Counted from the stretch's first letter, positions 1-12,257 are shown. The stretch is DNA of 64,000 nt from Ypsolopha sequella (GCA_934047225.1 OW204009.1:18426898-18490897); one strand, 5' to 3'. Numbers and translations are program-made. Notes: generated by a model from the letters alone, not told the origin.

Positions 1-261
1 ATATCATTAAATAACATCTAAACCCCAAGTTTTAAAATCGCTTAGTTATTCCAAGAACTATTATTTCTGCATATATTCAATACCCTACGCTAAGCCTAAC
101 AACGGTACTGAAACTACTACATGGGTCCCTGCCATTCTTCTTTCGCAATGGCAAGCAATAAAACATTTCTGTATTTGCAAAAAAGTTCTATTAATGTTAT
201 TACCTTAATGAAATCCTAAATTAAGTTTAACTAAAGTTAACACGATATTATTAGACTGTTA
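1..261. other. AT-rich stretch without a gene
   Basis: I see no long open frame, splice-bounded exon or RNA gene here. It ends at a Helitron-like 3' terminus, so part of it may be the body of that element. Confidence 0.4.
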
Positions 262-291
262 GGCGGAACGAAGTTCGCCGGGTCAGCTAGT
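262..291 (+). mobile_element. Helitron-like 3' end
   Basis: A short hairpin (GGCG-g-AAC, loop GAA, GTTCGCC at 262-278) is followed eight bases later by CTAG and then T. Helitrons end in a short hairpin just before CTRR and insert next to a T, so this looks like the 3' end of a non-autonomous Helitron. No matching 5' TC end was located. Confidence 0.5.
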
Positions 292-382
292 AATTAAATA
301 AATATTCTGCGACTTGAAATTGCGCGACACAACTTCCCATCAGACTTTGAAATAGTGTTATTTTATAATTGTGAATATCTAT

Positions 383-766
383 CAGGTGGTAGAGCTGATA
401 CCGGGCTCGACTGTGGAGGTACCACCATATTACTTGGAGACCCCTCGAAGTGATTCGGGGGAGAGTAAGAGGACAGCTCATATGCAAAAAAAAACAGGAG
501 GCCCGCCATGCCTGGGACCGATGGATGGCGGTATATCCATCCCTAATAGCCGGGCCTTATATGGAACAGACTGGTGACGGGCAGTGGCGTCACTGGTGCG
601 AGGGTTCCGGCACCGCGCTCACCAACCCGCCTGCCGAGCGTGTGTGGGTATGGGCAATTCTTCCAGGATGACCGCCGGGAGTGGCAAAGTCCTGGAATGG
701 AAAGGCTTATGTCCAGCAGTGGACGAACTAGGCTGATAGATGGATGGATATCATAAAAGCCTGACG
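383..766 (+). repeat. Interspersed repeat family A, nearly full copy
   Basis: This is the longest uninterrupted copy of a family also present at 3760-3912 (reverse), 8886-9475 (split by a solo LTR), 21634-21778 and 34560-34870. The shared core reads through CCGGCACCGCGCTCACCAAC and ends near GCTGATGGATGGAT. The short open frames in it recur in all copies only because the DNA is shared. Confidence 0.85.
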
Positions 767-880
767 ATGTTATAAAAACGAAACCAGTCGCTAGGAAAAA
801 TAAAACAGAAATATTGAATTTGTGAACATCGTCGAAATTCATTCTTGATTGAGCCTCGGTAAGTGATCAGCATCTTATGT
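767..880. repeat. Fragment of palindromic MITE (63.3-kb family)
   Basis: The motifs GTGAACATCGTCGAAATTCAT and CCTCGGTAAGTGATCAGCATC match the arms of the palindromic elements at 24050-24320 and 63340-63608, but here the copy is broken and incomplete. Confidence 0.55.
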
Positions 881-1090
881 ATAGATTTTTTTATGACGCC
901 ATTTGGAAGGCTAAACGTTTTTTTTTTTAATTTTATCGTCACGTGACACTTGTTCAGACCTCCACCTGCACCTGCGACTTTGTCTCTCTTTTTATTGCGC
1001 GTTAAAATCTTATCTGTCAAAATGAGCGACAGAAAATGACAGATTACCGCGATAAGTGTGCGACTAAGTTGACAAATGATCTGGGAAAAT

Positions 1091-1330
1091 GACATACCCC
1101 CGGTTTCTGAAAGGCCAATCAAAGTTAACAGTACATAGATTAAAAAAACTTTAACCGCAAATAACGGTGAAAATAAAGCATATATGAAGTCTGAATAGTG
1201 GTGAATCAATAATTAACTTAGTTAATTTTTGATTTCAATGTAAAATTCCTACTTTTTCTGGCTTAATCCGCAGATAATTATTTTTTAATCTACTGTTAAC
1301 ATTGATTGGCCTTTCAGAAACCGGGGGTAA
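1091..1330. mobile_element. Inverted-repeat element (MITE-like), about 240 bp
   Basis: The left arm (from 1097, CCCCCGGTTTCTGAAAGGCC onward) is repeated in inverse near 1285-1327, GGCCTTTCAGAAACCGGGGG. Each arm is about 45 bp. No transposase is coded inside. Confidence 0.7.
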
Positions 1331-2480
1331 GTAAACTAAACCTTATTCCATACAAGATAAGATTCTCGCGATGCAGCAAACTGCCCCAAGTTTGTTTTAT
1401 TTTTATTTGAGTTTATATCATTTTCGATGGTTTATATAAACAAATTAAAATTTTCTTTCATCTTGCACAAAAAAATTCAATATATTTTCCTATACTGGGT
1501 ATTTTTGTTTTTTATCCAAGTCCTTTAGTTACTGAGATTTTCACAAGGGGAGGTAGGGAAATTTTATTTTACTGTTTGTTGTTAAAAGCTGTTTCTCGGA
1601 AAATATAGACTTCGGTTCTGTAGTTCAAGGTATAAGGTATCTGTAGGTACCCAAAACAACATTGTATGTATTTGTCGGAAAATCTACCGAAAATGTGCGA
1701 AAAACGGCTTATTTTTCAAAATTTTACCCTTGCCGCAATTACATCCTTTGCTCAGATTGCTCGGTAAAGTACTTTTTCACCTCACTAGCTCGAAAAGCGC
1801 GCCTTTGTTGCTTAAAAACAGTGAGCAAAATCAATATTTTCTCACTGGTTTTAAACAGTGAAGAAAAGTGTTTCAAATTAAGAACACTGCGAAGTGTCCA
1901 AAAACTCCATATCCTTTGCTCAAGAGAAAGAAAGACAGCAAACATCAGCATGGCGGCTATCTCTTTCACTCTATATGTATTCCATACACTTTGGGAGGCT
2001 ATACACAGCCCCACAGCTTGTCGGATACCATAGACAAAGTAAACTTCTCCAAATCCTATGTATGGCCTCCCAATGTGTATGGAATCCGGAAACGGATAGA
2101 TATGGTAAAACTCCCGCGTGATGGTTATGTTTTGCGTTTTCCATCGGTTTATCAAAGATTTTCCAATTTTTCGAGGATTTATGATTCAATTAACACTCCT
2201 TAAATTTTATTTTATGTGCAATATGTTTATATGGTGTATTGCTTAAAGAAAAAAAAACATTGAATTCTTATAAGTTCGTTCGTAAAGATGGTGTCTTTAC
2301 ATCTGTGTTTTCTCGCTAGTGAGGTGAAAAGTTGTATGTGTAACACGAGAGCAAATTTATTCTGTTTCTTGTGCCTTTGAATCCCTCACCACGCTCAGGA
2401 TTCTAACTTAGAATCACTCGCTACGCTCGTGATTCAATTATAGAATCCTTCGCTTGCTCGGGATTCAAACTCGGCCATAG
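1331..2480. other. Intergenic, no convincing gene; small inverted repeat 1968-2092
   Basis: Several overlapping short frames occur on both strands, without splice sites or codon pattern. A small inverted repeat is built on ATTCCATACAC...GGGAGG and its reverse at about 2065-2092. The stretch 2385-2475 repeats the motif GATTC around 'ctcgc-acgctcg'. Confidence 0.4.
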
Positions 2481-2485
2481 CAACA

Positions 2486-2863
2486 ATAGTAGTTTATGCT
2501 ACAAGGGCGCAAAGGAATAAATTACGAGGACGATTTAAAACACGGTAACCGAGTAATTTATTGCTCTTACGCCCGTGTATCATACTACGTTTTTCAATGC
2601 ATAGTGTGAGGAAATAAAACAAATATAATTTTGTGAACTTTAAATTGTAATTGGCTCAAAAGGACTGTATCCAGAGCCGTTAAACAGTGGAAAAAAAAGT
2701 ATGACATTTATGGTACACAGGAAAGGCTGCAGGTTAGCCAACCATTGTAAATAAATTCAAAAAAATAATAATAAAGCCCTAGGGCAAAATAATCGACTTT
2801 CTATTCGGTTTTGATGCATTAAAAGTAGGCCCTTACGAGCACTTGCATAGAAAAAAAAATTTT
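2486..2863 (+). repeat. Repeat family B copy 1 (hairpin plus body)
   Basis: This copy begins ATAGTAGTTTATGCTACAAG and ends near the GCATTGAAAA boundary (mutated here). It lacks the ACGAGCGTAGCGAGTG centre seen in other copies. The body carries the invariant blocks CTGTATCCAGAGCCGTTAAA, GCTGCAGGTTAGCCAACCAT and AAAGCCCTAGGGC. Confidence 0.85.
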
Positions 2864-3189
2864 TTGCTCTCTTGTTGCACAAATAACTATTTTACCACCC
2901 TGTTAATAACCAGTTTCGACAAGCAGTTAGTTATTAGTTACGCGAAATAAAATAAATTGTTTTTGTTATTGGCAATTTGCGAATACTAGGTAATGGATTA
3001 AAAAAAAAACTTTTTTGTATCGCCTTAAACTAGCGTTTCTACATACGGGACCCGTTTGTTGCGTACAACACGTCCACTTGATGGCATTTTTAAGTGAGCG
3101 GGAAAGAGAAAGGACTGCTATTACGAAACCCAAGGCGACAAATGAAAGCACCTTCTGTTAAGGCGATTACCATCGCCAAATTAGCAGCT

Positions 3190-3330
3190 CGATATTTGTC
3201 AGAACGAATATCAACGGAATCGACATTGAAATAACGTTCATACCAGCGCGCAATGCATAGTGGCTGTTATGACGCTCGCTGCGTCCTTGATAGGGCGAAA
3301 TAGGAGAAAATTATACTTTTCACATGGACG
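3190..3330. repeat. Small interspersed repeat, also at 3655-3720 and 5490-5620
   Basis: The motifs ATATCAACGGAATCGACATT and GAGAAAATTATACTTTTCAC recur at the three places with moderate divergence. No coding potential is visible. Confidence 0.6.
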
Positions 3331-3759
3331 TGATTGTTCGATTGAATAATTCTATGTTATGTTTATAGCTATCAAAGTTATCTATTTATCAAAGCATAAA
3401 TGAATTCAATCGGCCAAGCCACTTAGGAGCAGTAGGAAATTCAAGCCAAAAAACACCATTGGGTTAATGAATTTTTTCATGTAGAAGTTTTGGTGGTATG
3501 AAAAAGAAAAATGTTGCATATGGTGTCTAAGAGCTGATTATTCATAATACATCTTTTCATTATTTTTGGTTTGGCCGTAAACTAGGGGTAGGCTTTAGAA
3601 AGTACCCATTTGGCAATATTAAGGCCCTTAAGTGGCAGGTAGCCGCCAACGACCTTGAGTTGACCTGTTTCGGTATAAATATCGACAGAATCGATATTGA
3701 AATGACGTTCATATCAGCGCGCACTGCATTAAGACGTCGCTGGGTCTCCGAATGGCGCA

Positions 3760-3912
3760 AAATCCATCCATCCATCAGCCTAGTTCGTCCACTGCTGGAC
3801 ATAAGCCTTTCCAGGATTTTACCACTCCCGGCGGTCATCCTGGAAGAATTGCCCATACTCACACACGCTGGGCAGGCGGGTTGGTGAGCGCGGTGCCGGA
3901 ACCCTCGCAAAC
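3760..3912 (-). repeat. Repeat family A, reverse fragment
   Basis: This is the reverse complement of the 3' half of family A, from the TCCATCCATCAGCC end through the reverse of CCGGCACCGCGCTCACCAAC. It lies inside the small repeat with further members at 3190 and 5490. Confidence 0.8.
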
Positions 3913-4109
3913 AGTCTGTTAAAATAGGGAAAAAATAATACTTTTCACTAAATTGTGGTGGACAGAAAATAAATTCCGCAAATTATTATTCTAAGCAACA
4001 TTTTCCTTATATTTTAGTGTAAGATAAGAACCATACAAATATTTTAATGTATAAAATGATATAATTTTTATTTGAACACCTAATCAATATCAATCAATTC
4101 GCTTAGATT

Positions 4110-4560
4110 AAATTATGTTGTTGTTGTGTTAATGTGTGTTAATTCGAAAACCATTTCGAGATTTAGGTTTAATGAGCCGTATTTTAGAACTTATGATCTA
4201 AAAAACCTTATGATGATGAATATTTTGTTACGAAAAAGCTGCAACTTACATTTGCCTTTGTTTAGAAATGTGTCCTTTGCTATCAAGATAAGTTTATAAT
4301 AATTTGCTTCAGACTGATTTGACAGATGGATGACAGATGAGCAGACAGATAGAGACAGACCACTTTATTTATAAGCAATCACACATCACAATCAGTATGT
4401 CTACAATTCTCAAGTGACGTCATAAGCAACAATTCTTTAAAAAATCATAAAAAATAATAGTTAACTAAAAATAATAAAAAAAAAATCCTAAAATGACGAC
4501 GATGCTGTGAAAAAAAAATTGAAAAATCAAAGAACCTTTTTTAAATTAAGCTATGGAAAC
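4110..4560. repeat. Repeat family D copy 1
   Basis: Shared with 54040-54440 and 55325-55755. Diagnostic blocks are GTGTTAATTCGAAAACCATT, GTGTCCTTTGCTATCAAGAT and AAGCAATCACACATCACAAT. A 3' remnant of the same family is at 12160-12245. There is no ORF. Confidence 0.8.
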
Positions 4561-4958
4561 TGGCGCAAATTGCCATAGAACGCATTTATTGCATACTTTT
4601 GATGAAAAAATAAGGAAAACAATAATAAGGTTGGACCGAGATCCTCTGTTACCTGAAATTATAAATACCAGGTATAGGCAATAAAGGTTGCCTGGTAGAT
4701 ATTGCTTTCAGAAATAAGTGCCGCCTTTGTACATATTTTGACTTAGAGGTATGATCACGCCTCGCTTTTGTCTTTGGTGCTCCACACCCAAAATTGACTC
4801 TTCATTGGTGCTGGAGACGCCGAGCACCCACGGAGTCGCCGCCTACGCAAGATACTGACCACTTAACCAGCCTCCAGTATAAATTTGGACGATGACTAAA
4901 TATTCACATGTATGTATATAAAATCGTAAGACGCATTCTAGGCAACATGGTGTTACCT

Positions 4959-5225
4959 ATACAACGTGTAACAGAAAGGTGTAACCATATTTGAAGAGCT
5001 TATTCAGTCAATGGTATAGAACAACTTTTACTATGGAGCCAACATTGTATCTCGAAAAAAAAATGAACTGTTTAAAAAAAAATGCAATGGCACTCGGCCG
5101 AAATGTATGGAAGGACAGATATGTTTTTGAGATTTCAGGGTTGGCTCCATAGTAAAAGTTGTTCTATACTATTGACTGAATAAGCTCTTCAAATATGGTT
5201 ACACCTTTCTGTTACACCTTGTATA
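4959..5225. mobile_element. Foldback MITE, about 267 bp, 85-bp arms
   Basis: Both ends read TATACAA(C/G)GTGTAACAG inwards. The arms run through TGAAGAGCTTATTCAGTCAA to the TTTTACTATGGAGCCAAC region, with only a few mismatches between arms. A TA target duplication is likely. A second copy, disrupted by a LINE, is at 25560-26251. Confidence 0.85.
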
Positions 5226-5869
5226 CCTACAAGCTAAATAAAACCTTAAGACGCATTCTATGCAATGCTGTGACATATAACTACCTGTATATAAGTTACA
5301 TATAAGTTATTTATAGTGCGTTACGTAACTCGAGTCGATTACAGACTTATTTACCTGCTAAAGGAATACAACTTAAGAGCGGTTTCGCAGCCGGATTGTG
5401 AAAAACCCGTCTTTTTCTAATTAATCGAAACAGAACACTTAAATTCTAAATTAAGGCGTATGACCACGCTAAATAAGCAACTCGATGTGTGTCGGTACAA
5501 ATATCAACGGAAACGACATTGAAATATTGTTAATTTCAGCGTGCCTTGAAAAGTGGCTGTTACGAACACCACTGCGTCTCCAGCTATCGCAAAGTAGGAG
5601 AAAATAATACTTTTCACATGGACGCCATGAACGAAAAAAAAAATTAAAAAATAAAAAATAAAAAATTAAAAAATAATTTGGTGAAATAATAATTAAAAAT
5701 CGCTGTAGGCGTTTGGAAGGAGTAAGAGAGTTCTTGTGTTAATCATGTGAAACTTTCGAATTTTTTTCTCAAAACTTACAATAGAAAAACAGTTTATGAA
5801 ACTTGAAATTTATTTTTGACTCTATAATGCCTATCATATATTTTTATGAAATTTTTGGACCACCCGTGT

Positions 5870-6260
5870 AGGAGGAGTAGGCCTTCAAAGACAGGTCCAA
5901 ATTGCAGTTGGCGTATCCATTCGCCTTAACTCGGAGCTTACCTCGGACAACGCATTAGTCTTGCTGTCCAACGAGGTAATGCTGCCAGTGTCCTGGGCAC
6001 CCTGCCCAGTGATAGCGATGACTTCAACAAAGTCTTTTATTTTGTGTAAATTTATTTTTATTTAGTTTAGTTTGTAATATATCTATTTTTAGCAGTTTAG
6101 TTTGTTTTTCGAATTTTATAGGATTATTTAGTTTTAAACTTAAATTGTTTTTTATCTTCCTTCATCACATAATTTTCTCCTGTCTTGTATTTTTATCTCT
6201 TTATTCAATTAAACCATAGGCTTATTTTTTACATTTACTTGTAACTAATGTTATAAAAAA
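5870..6260 (+). mobile_element. LINE 3' fragment: reverse-transcriptase C-terminal tail
   Basis: From about 5944 the frame reads GQRISLAVQRGNAASVLGTL and stops at TAA, 6047-6049. The GQRIS-(I/L)A-(I/V)QRGNAAS(I/V)LGT signature is known from the C-terminus of LINE polyproteins in insects. The frame upstream is broken, so the copy is truncated and dead. The rest is AT-rich 3' UTR. Confidence 0.65.
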
Positions 6261-6267
6261 AAGACCA

Positions 6268-6405
6268 GGGCCTCTAAAAAGGCCGACTTGGGTGAATCGT
6301 AAAATGATTTGAAAGTAGGATAGAGTCAGAGTTTTTTCACACGTGCAAAAGAGACTGCATTAGAACAGAATCATGTGATTCATGCAAAATGGCCTTGTTA
6401 GAGGA
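6268..6405. mobile_element. MITE family H copy 1
   Basis: About 137 bp, ending in CCTCTAAAAAGGCC on the left and the inverse GGCCTTGTTAGAGG on the right. The interior is nearly identical to 46497-46635, sharing GATTTGAAAGTAGGATAGAG. Confidence 0.75.
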
Positions 6406-6779
6406 CATGATCTTACTAAGTTTCTTTCCCTTCTTCCTAGCAAGACTAATTGAATGGGCGGAGTTAGGCATATTGCATATATTTATAATATTATTTATTC
6501 CTTATTCCTATATTTTTATTTATTAAATTTAAGTAAACCCAACCTATAGTATTCCCCTGCGTATTTCCCCATATTATCATTTATTACATAAAACTATTAC
6601 CTATACACATATATTATTTAATTACTTATATTACATTAAAACTGACTTGTAATAAGTGTATCTGTTATACCTACATTACATAAATAAATATATTTCATTT
6701 CATATGCTAGACCTCCTGGACACCTATTCCGGCAACATTTTTTACGCGCTTTTATACACGGCTTTGTTTACACATATAT

Positions 6780-7022
6780 ACATACATACGTCACGCCTGT
6801 CTCTCAGAGGGGTAGGCAGAGACAACAGATTTCCATCTGCTACGATCCTGACACACCTCTTTCGTCTCTTCCAATCTAGTCATACAAGCTCTTCTGTTCT
6901 GGGTACTTTTGACATGTCCCTTCTTCAGCATGTCGCCAATTTGGGCAGCATACGTCCTTCTAGGGCGGTTTGGTCGAGCTGTACCTTCCACTTGCGCACT
7001 TCTTTCGTCCCGCATATCGAAA
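6780..7022 (-). mobile_element. LINE reverse-transcriptase C-terminal fragment
   Basis: The reverse strand codes a tail with NRPRRTYAAQIGDMLKKG, STQNRRACM and EVCQDRSRWKSVVSAYP in order. This ending is familiar from lepidopteran non-LTR retrotransposons, in which GRP-(x)-TY, NRRACM and CxDRSRW are conserved. The copy is strongly 5'-truncated and has no RT core. Confidence 0.65.
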
Positions 7023-7122
7023 CCGCCGAAGCATTCCTTTTTCTTTATTTATCGCTTGGTAAATGCCGTGTGATAATAATTCTACTAACTACAAAACATT
7101 TATGTATCCGGGCCTGGTTTTA

Positions 7123-7494
7123 TATTTTTCAATGCAAGTGCTCGTAAAGGCCCACTTTTTATGCATCAAAACCGAAAAGAGAGTCGATTGTTTTGCCCTA
7201 GGGCTTTATTATTATTATTTTTTTAATTTATTAACAATAGTTGGCTAACCTGCAGCCTTTTCTGTATACCATAAATGTTATACTTTTTTTCCCACTGTTT
7301 AACGGCTCTGAATACAGTCCTTTTGAGCAAATTATAATTTAAAGTTCACAAGATTATATTTGTTTTATTTCCTCACACTATGCTTTGAAAAACGTAGTAT
7401 GATACACGGGCGTAAGAGCAATACTCGCTACGCTCGTTTCTTAAATCGTCCTCGTAATTTATTCCTTTGCGCCCTTGTAGCATAAACTACTATT
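7123..7494 (-). repeat. Repeat family B copy 2, reverse
   Basis: The only copy of family B in reverse orientation. It contains the reverse of AAAGCCCTAGGGC and of the hairpin half, with one arm of the central palindrome shortened. Confidence 0.85.
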
Positions 7495-7496
7495 AA

Positions 7497-7590
7497 ATGA
7501 ATGAGTGAATGAATGAATATGTTTATTTATTTCAAAGATAACTTAATCTAACACATCCCACAAAACCAAGTAGAAATTTGGTTTGTCTGT
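7497..7590. repeat. Retroposon 3' end, (GAAT)n tail
   Basis: A GAATGAATGAAT run is followed by TTTATTTATTTC and ACACATCCCACAAAACCAAG. The same order is found at 9902-9972, so this is a truncated retroposon end in two copies. Confidence 0.55.
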
Positions 7591-7599
7591 GGGGAGGGA

Positions 7600-8880
7600 G
7601 TCGCACTTCTTTTTCTATAATTAGGTAGTTACTAAATTATAAGTAGGTAGGAACATTAATAATAAAATGCTATTTTAATCTGTCAATGTTTTCATGTTTT
7701 GTAAAAGGTAAGTTTTATAAAACTTTGCGAATTATTTTTTTTATTATTTAAAAGCTTTATACATTTCACTACAAAGAGGTTCTAAAGATCACCCGCCTTT
7801 GGCCTTCGCAAATTTTCGCATGTGTCGGTCAGAATTGCCGTTCTGTTGTTGGACAACATAGATACTGGTCCAGTATGGGAGTGATTGCTACATTTAATTC
7901 ATTTTCATTTGATGAAATTACTTTAATTTTTCACAGTGATTTCACATGTGAAATTTCACAGACAATGATTTCTCATGTGCAATGCAATAATGTCACACTT
8001 GCTACAATTATCACCTTACGGCATCTATCTTTGAGATTTATTTTTTAAATACTCGCTTTCGTTAGTTAACGACAAAGTTCGCCAATGCGTCATACGGGTC
8101 CTTTTTAGTGTAGCGACGAATCAGCAAAATATGCCTTCCTCCTAGCATGCCCGCTGTAGTACGATTCGTGCCTACTCGCTCGCTCTCTGTTCTATGCGAA
8201 TGAGCTGTGATTTTTAACAGAATATGTGAAGGAAATATATTTTTTGTTTTTTTCTATTCTTTTTATTTTCTGTACGTGTTAATTATTAAGTATTTTAGAG
8301 ATAACCTGAATGTTGTATTCCTCATTTTTGTGCATGTATGTGTTATGGTGCTTAATAAATGTTCTATCTATCTATCTATCTATCTAAGGAAGGTAGCAGG
8401 TGTGACGTATGAAAACGCATTTCATATGATTTTTCACATGCTACTTGTGAAATGTTTTTTGCCTAACCATAGAATAGAATATAATTTATTTAGCAAGAAG
8501 ACAGTACGTACTAATAACAAATGTACGCTGTTATCCTAGATATGATTTTACGCCTGTAGTAAGGAACAACAGCCACGTTTCCTTGGAGGACAGAATGGGG
8601 TAAAAAACATAATGTACTTAGTTAATCGGCTTAACAACATTAACTAGTTATAGGTAAAAGAGTGAGAAAGAGCTATGTAAATATAGAACTGGACAAGAAG
8701 TCTAGAAATGTCTAAAAATAGCGAGTGATGTCGCAGCTATGACATTCATTCACGCTATCATTTCAATCGTTTGTCTTATCAACTGGCTACATCCGACTTC
8801 AGTTTTATAGATACCGTTTCTAAGATACGTAGATATCGGTTGCTTGAAACGGATTTCTTCAGGATTATATTTTACTTTGT
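7600..8880. other. Intergenic, no gene; (TCTA)n at 8365-8388
   Basis: A TCTATCTATCTATC microsatellite lies within an AT-rich segment. The open frames at 8207-8539 and 8771-8953 show no domain, splice context or codon bias. Confidence 0.4.
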
Positions 8881-8885
8881 TGCTG

Positions 8886-9475
8886 ATGCCGGGCTCGACT
8901 GTGGAGGTACCACCATCTTACTTGGAGACCCCCTCGAAGTAGGGGGAGACTAAGAGGACAGCTCACAGGCAAAAAACCAGGAGGCCCACTGTTAACGACG
9001 CGCTCGTTGATTTTGCACAAACAGACAATCATTTGTTGTTATTATTTTGTATAGATAATTTAGTTGAAAAACGTAGATTGTCTATGATATAGGTTTTCTT
9101 GTGACGTGTCTTGTCTTTGGTCATCCGCGACAGGCATCGCACGCAATTTGTAATATTTTAGAATTTTCTTTATGTTTCCTTGTGTGTGCTTACATTTGCC
9201 AATAAATATCGTTTTGTATGTTAAAATACTGCGGCCCTTGTTATTTGCCCCTTAACACCCACCATGCCTGGGACTGATGGATGGCGGTATATCTATCCCT
9301 AATAGCCGGGCTTTATATTGAACAGACTGGTGACGGGCAGTTTCGTCACTGGTGCGAGGGTTCCGGCACCGCGCTCACCAACCCGCCTGCCCAGCGTGTG
9401 TGAGTATGGGCAATTCTTTCAGGATGACCGCCGGCAGTGGCAAAGTCCAGCAGTGGACTAATTAGGCTGATGGAT
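8886..9475 (+). repeat. Repeat family A, full copy split by a solo LTR
   Basis: The left half (8886-8989) and right half (9258-9475) together match the copy at 383-766. The break falls exactly at the CCCAC duplicated on either side of the solo LTR. Confidence 0.85.
8990..9257 (+). mobile_element. Solo LTR, 268 bp, with 5-bp target duplication
   Basis: The insertion starts TGTTAACG and ends CCTTAACA, so it has the TG...CA ends of an LTR with a short inverted repeat TGTTAA/TTAACA. It is flanked by the direct repeat CCCAC at 8985-8989 and 9258-9262, and removing it restores family A without a gap. An AATAAA lies near 9201. Known LTR elements leave 4-6 bp duplications. The orientation is inferred from the AATAAA. 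The superfamily cannot be told from an LTR alone. Confidence 0.8.
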
Positions 9476-9483
9476 GGATAGAC

Positions 9484-9840
9484 GTCATATAGTGATAGAT
9501 AGATATAATCTTTATTTACACAGCACTATCAACAAGATAATTCAAACACATTTTAGGTACAAAACTAAACATGAAGTGCTGGGTAAAAAGGCCCTGACTC
9601 AGCATGTGTTGCAGTCAGTAGCAACGCTGTTATTATGCCAGAACCATTTTACTTTGTTACGTCATATTGTGATAGATAGATATAATCTTTATTTACACAG
9701 CACTATCAACTAAATAATTCAAACACATTTTAGGTACAAAACTAAACATTACATTATTACCCAGGTAATAAGGCCCTGACTCAGCATGTGTTGCAGCCAG
9801 TAGCAACGCTGTTATTATGCCAGAACCATTGTTTTGTTAC
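9484..9840. repeat. Tandem duplication, 2 x 177 bp
   Basis: Units start at 9484 and 9661 with GTCATAT-(A/T)-GTGATAGATAG and share GCATGTGTTGCAG and TTATGCCAGAACCATT. A diverged relative of the second part lies near 56350. Confidence 0.85.
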
Positions 9841-9842
9841 GC

Positions 9843-11130
9843 ATACTTCCGACATTTTAAAGTACATACATAGTGGCACAGAAGAGATATACGTATGCTA
9901 AAGATGAATGAATGAATACGTTTATTTATTTAGATAACTTAATCTAAATACATCCCACAAAACCAAGTAGATAAAATGGCCATTGAAATCTTCGTCACTG
10001 TTCGTATTCCCGAAAATAACCGAATCATATATTGTAAGAGCCCTATTTCCATTTGGAAACTTATTACAGAGAAAATGGAGTCGTCATTTTAGAACATGTG
10101 CAAAACATCGGCACCGGATGCAAAGAAAGGTGTCATTCTGATAGTCGTTCATAAACTCACACCGAGTTGGGTTTCCTACCCGGGTCGCAACAGTAACCCG
10201 TTCAAAAATGAACTCGCGTCTCAACACCGACCGTTCAAAAATGACAGTGTCGCTACACTGGTGTCGACTTTTTCAACATCAACTCTGAGCAGGGTTCGCA
10301 AGGTTCGTATAGGCTCCAAACGTCACCTGACATTCACGTTAATTTTCGTAAATGAAATGACGTTAATTTTCGTACCGAGGGGGCCTTCTCAACGTTATAG
10401 TTGATATATTTACGTTAAATTTCGTGTAGAGGGGGTCCTCTCAACGTTATTATACTAAATATAATGCAAAAATGAAAACTGACGTTTGGCGTGTCGTCAC
10501 ACGACGAAACCCGTTCAAAAACTCAGCGTTACAACCCCAGTGTTCCTACCCAGCCCAGGGTTATTTAATGAACGCACTTCTGGTTGTCTATAGGCGACCC
10601 AACGTCAGGGTTGGATTTCGTAGTATAATTATACTATTTGTACCATATTTTCATGACATGTAGTATGTAGTATCGCAATGGAACTATACTACGTAAATAT
10701 ACCATAATTTTATCTTCAGGCCGACCGACTTGTTTTATTGGTTGAAACGTTTTGCTTTTTAACATTTACCTTATAATATAGGGAAGTTCTGTGCGTTATG
10801 AATAATTTTAGTAATTTTTTTTTATATTTTACTAACAAATACGCTATTTTATTAAATTATGAATATTTTTAGAAATTAAAAAAAAAACAGTAACAAATAT
10901 GCAATTTTTATTTCAATTCAAAACAAAAATCAACGAAAAACGAAACGTAGTATAATTTTAGCCAAGTAGTATATTTTTAATTCCCATAGACAATAATTTT
11001 CCGAGGGTCTGAATCCAACCCTGCCCAACGTGCACTGTCTGTCATGGATTTTATACCTATAGAAAGCGGAAATACGAATACGGCACGACGACTCGTCCCG
11101 CACTCGATCTCTCTGTCTTTCTATATTACA
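9843..11130. other. Intergenic with diverged repeats, no gene
   Basis: Contains a retroposon end (9902-9972) and a repeat at 10180-10330 (AACCCGTTCAAAAATGAACT) that recurs near 20950. The motif CTCAACGTTAT occurs twice, at 10388 and 10438. The open frame 10096-10404 lies entirely in that repeat. Confidence 0.4.
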
Positions 11131-11133
11131 TCT

Positions 11134-11525
11134 AATAGTAGTTTATGCTAAAAGGGCGCAAAGGAATAAATTACGAAGACGATTTAAAACACGAGCGTAG
11201 CGAGTGTTTTAAACGTAACCGAGTAATTTATTGCTTTTACGCCCGTGTATCATACTACGTTTTTCAATGCATAGTGTGAGAAAATAAAACAAATATAATT
11301 TTGTGAACTTTAAATTGTAATTGGCTCAAAAGGACTGTATCCAGAGCCGTTAAACAGTGGAAAAAAAAGCATGACATTTATGGTACACAAGAAAGGCTGC
11401 AGGTTAGCCAACCATTGAAAATAAATTAAAAAAAATAATAATAAAGCCCTAGGGCAAAATAATCGACTTTCTGTTCGGTTTTGATGCATAAAAAGTGGGC
11501 CTTTACGAGCACATGCATTGAAAAA
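11134..11525 (+). repeat. Repeat family B copy 3, complete
   Basis: Full-length copy with the central ACACGAGCGTAGCGAGTG hairpin tip and the terminal GCATTGAAAAAT. Confidence 0.9.
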
Positions 11526-12159
11526 TAATAAAAAACAAGGGAACTAAAAATAACAAGAGAACTCATTTGTTGTTAGTCACAAAATGTATATGGGGCTGCA
11601 CTATGCTAAAATTCGGTCCCGCTCTAACGCGTTTGTTTTTTAACTCTCTATCCAGCTCTAATCAGATGCCGCGCACGCAAAACTTCAGTTATTTTGAAAT
11701 CGTGGCTCCATTAGGACATAGGACAAGTAGTAAGGCTTTTTTGTAGATAATAATGAGATCTTTTATTGTGTGAAAGATTCATTTCAAACGCATATTCCGT
11801 GTCCGAGCGAATTGAATGTTCAGAATGAAATTAGGTACCTACAGATATATATTTATTTGAGTAAAGATATAAACTTTCGATAATCTATAAAGGCTTAATT
11901 CGTCAGAAAAACATGATTAAGTACATATTATTTCCCAGAATTTTCTAGTAGCCAGTTTGGCCTACAAATCGAGCTAAATATACGCAATTTTAACAAATCC
12001 ATGCTTATTCAAGCCTTAAACAGTATGTCGCGCTCCTCGCACTTGTGATTCAACTAAGTCGCGTCGCGCGCGATTAATAACTGTACTACCGGTGCTGGCG
12101 TTACTATAACTTTATTCCTGTGACATTTCATTAGGTAACTCTTATTTACTGTTAGAGAC

Positions 12160-12245
12160 AAATTAAAAAATAATGGTTTATTTACGAGTATATACCAAAA
12201 TAATGAAAACTATGTCCTAAAATGGCGTATATTCTCTGAAAAAAA
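12160..12245. repeat. Repeat family D, 3' remnant
   Basis: ACCAAAATAATGAAAACTAT and GGCGTATATTCTCTGAAAAA match the 3' end of the family D copy at 55325-55755. Confidence 0.7.
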
Positions 12246-12257
12246 ATGTATAAAATC

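Noticed and set aside
751..1209. A 152-codon reverse ORF near the left edge
   Set aside because: It runs across a MITE fragment and one arm of the inverted repeat at 1091-1330. Low-complexity codons and no domain.
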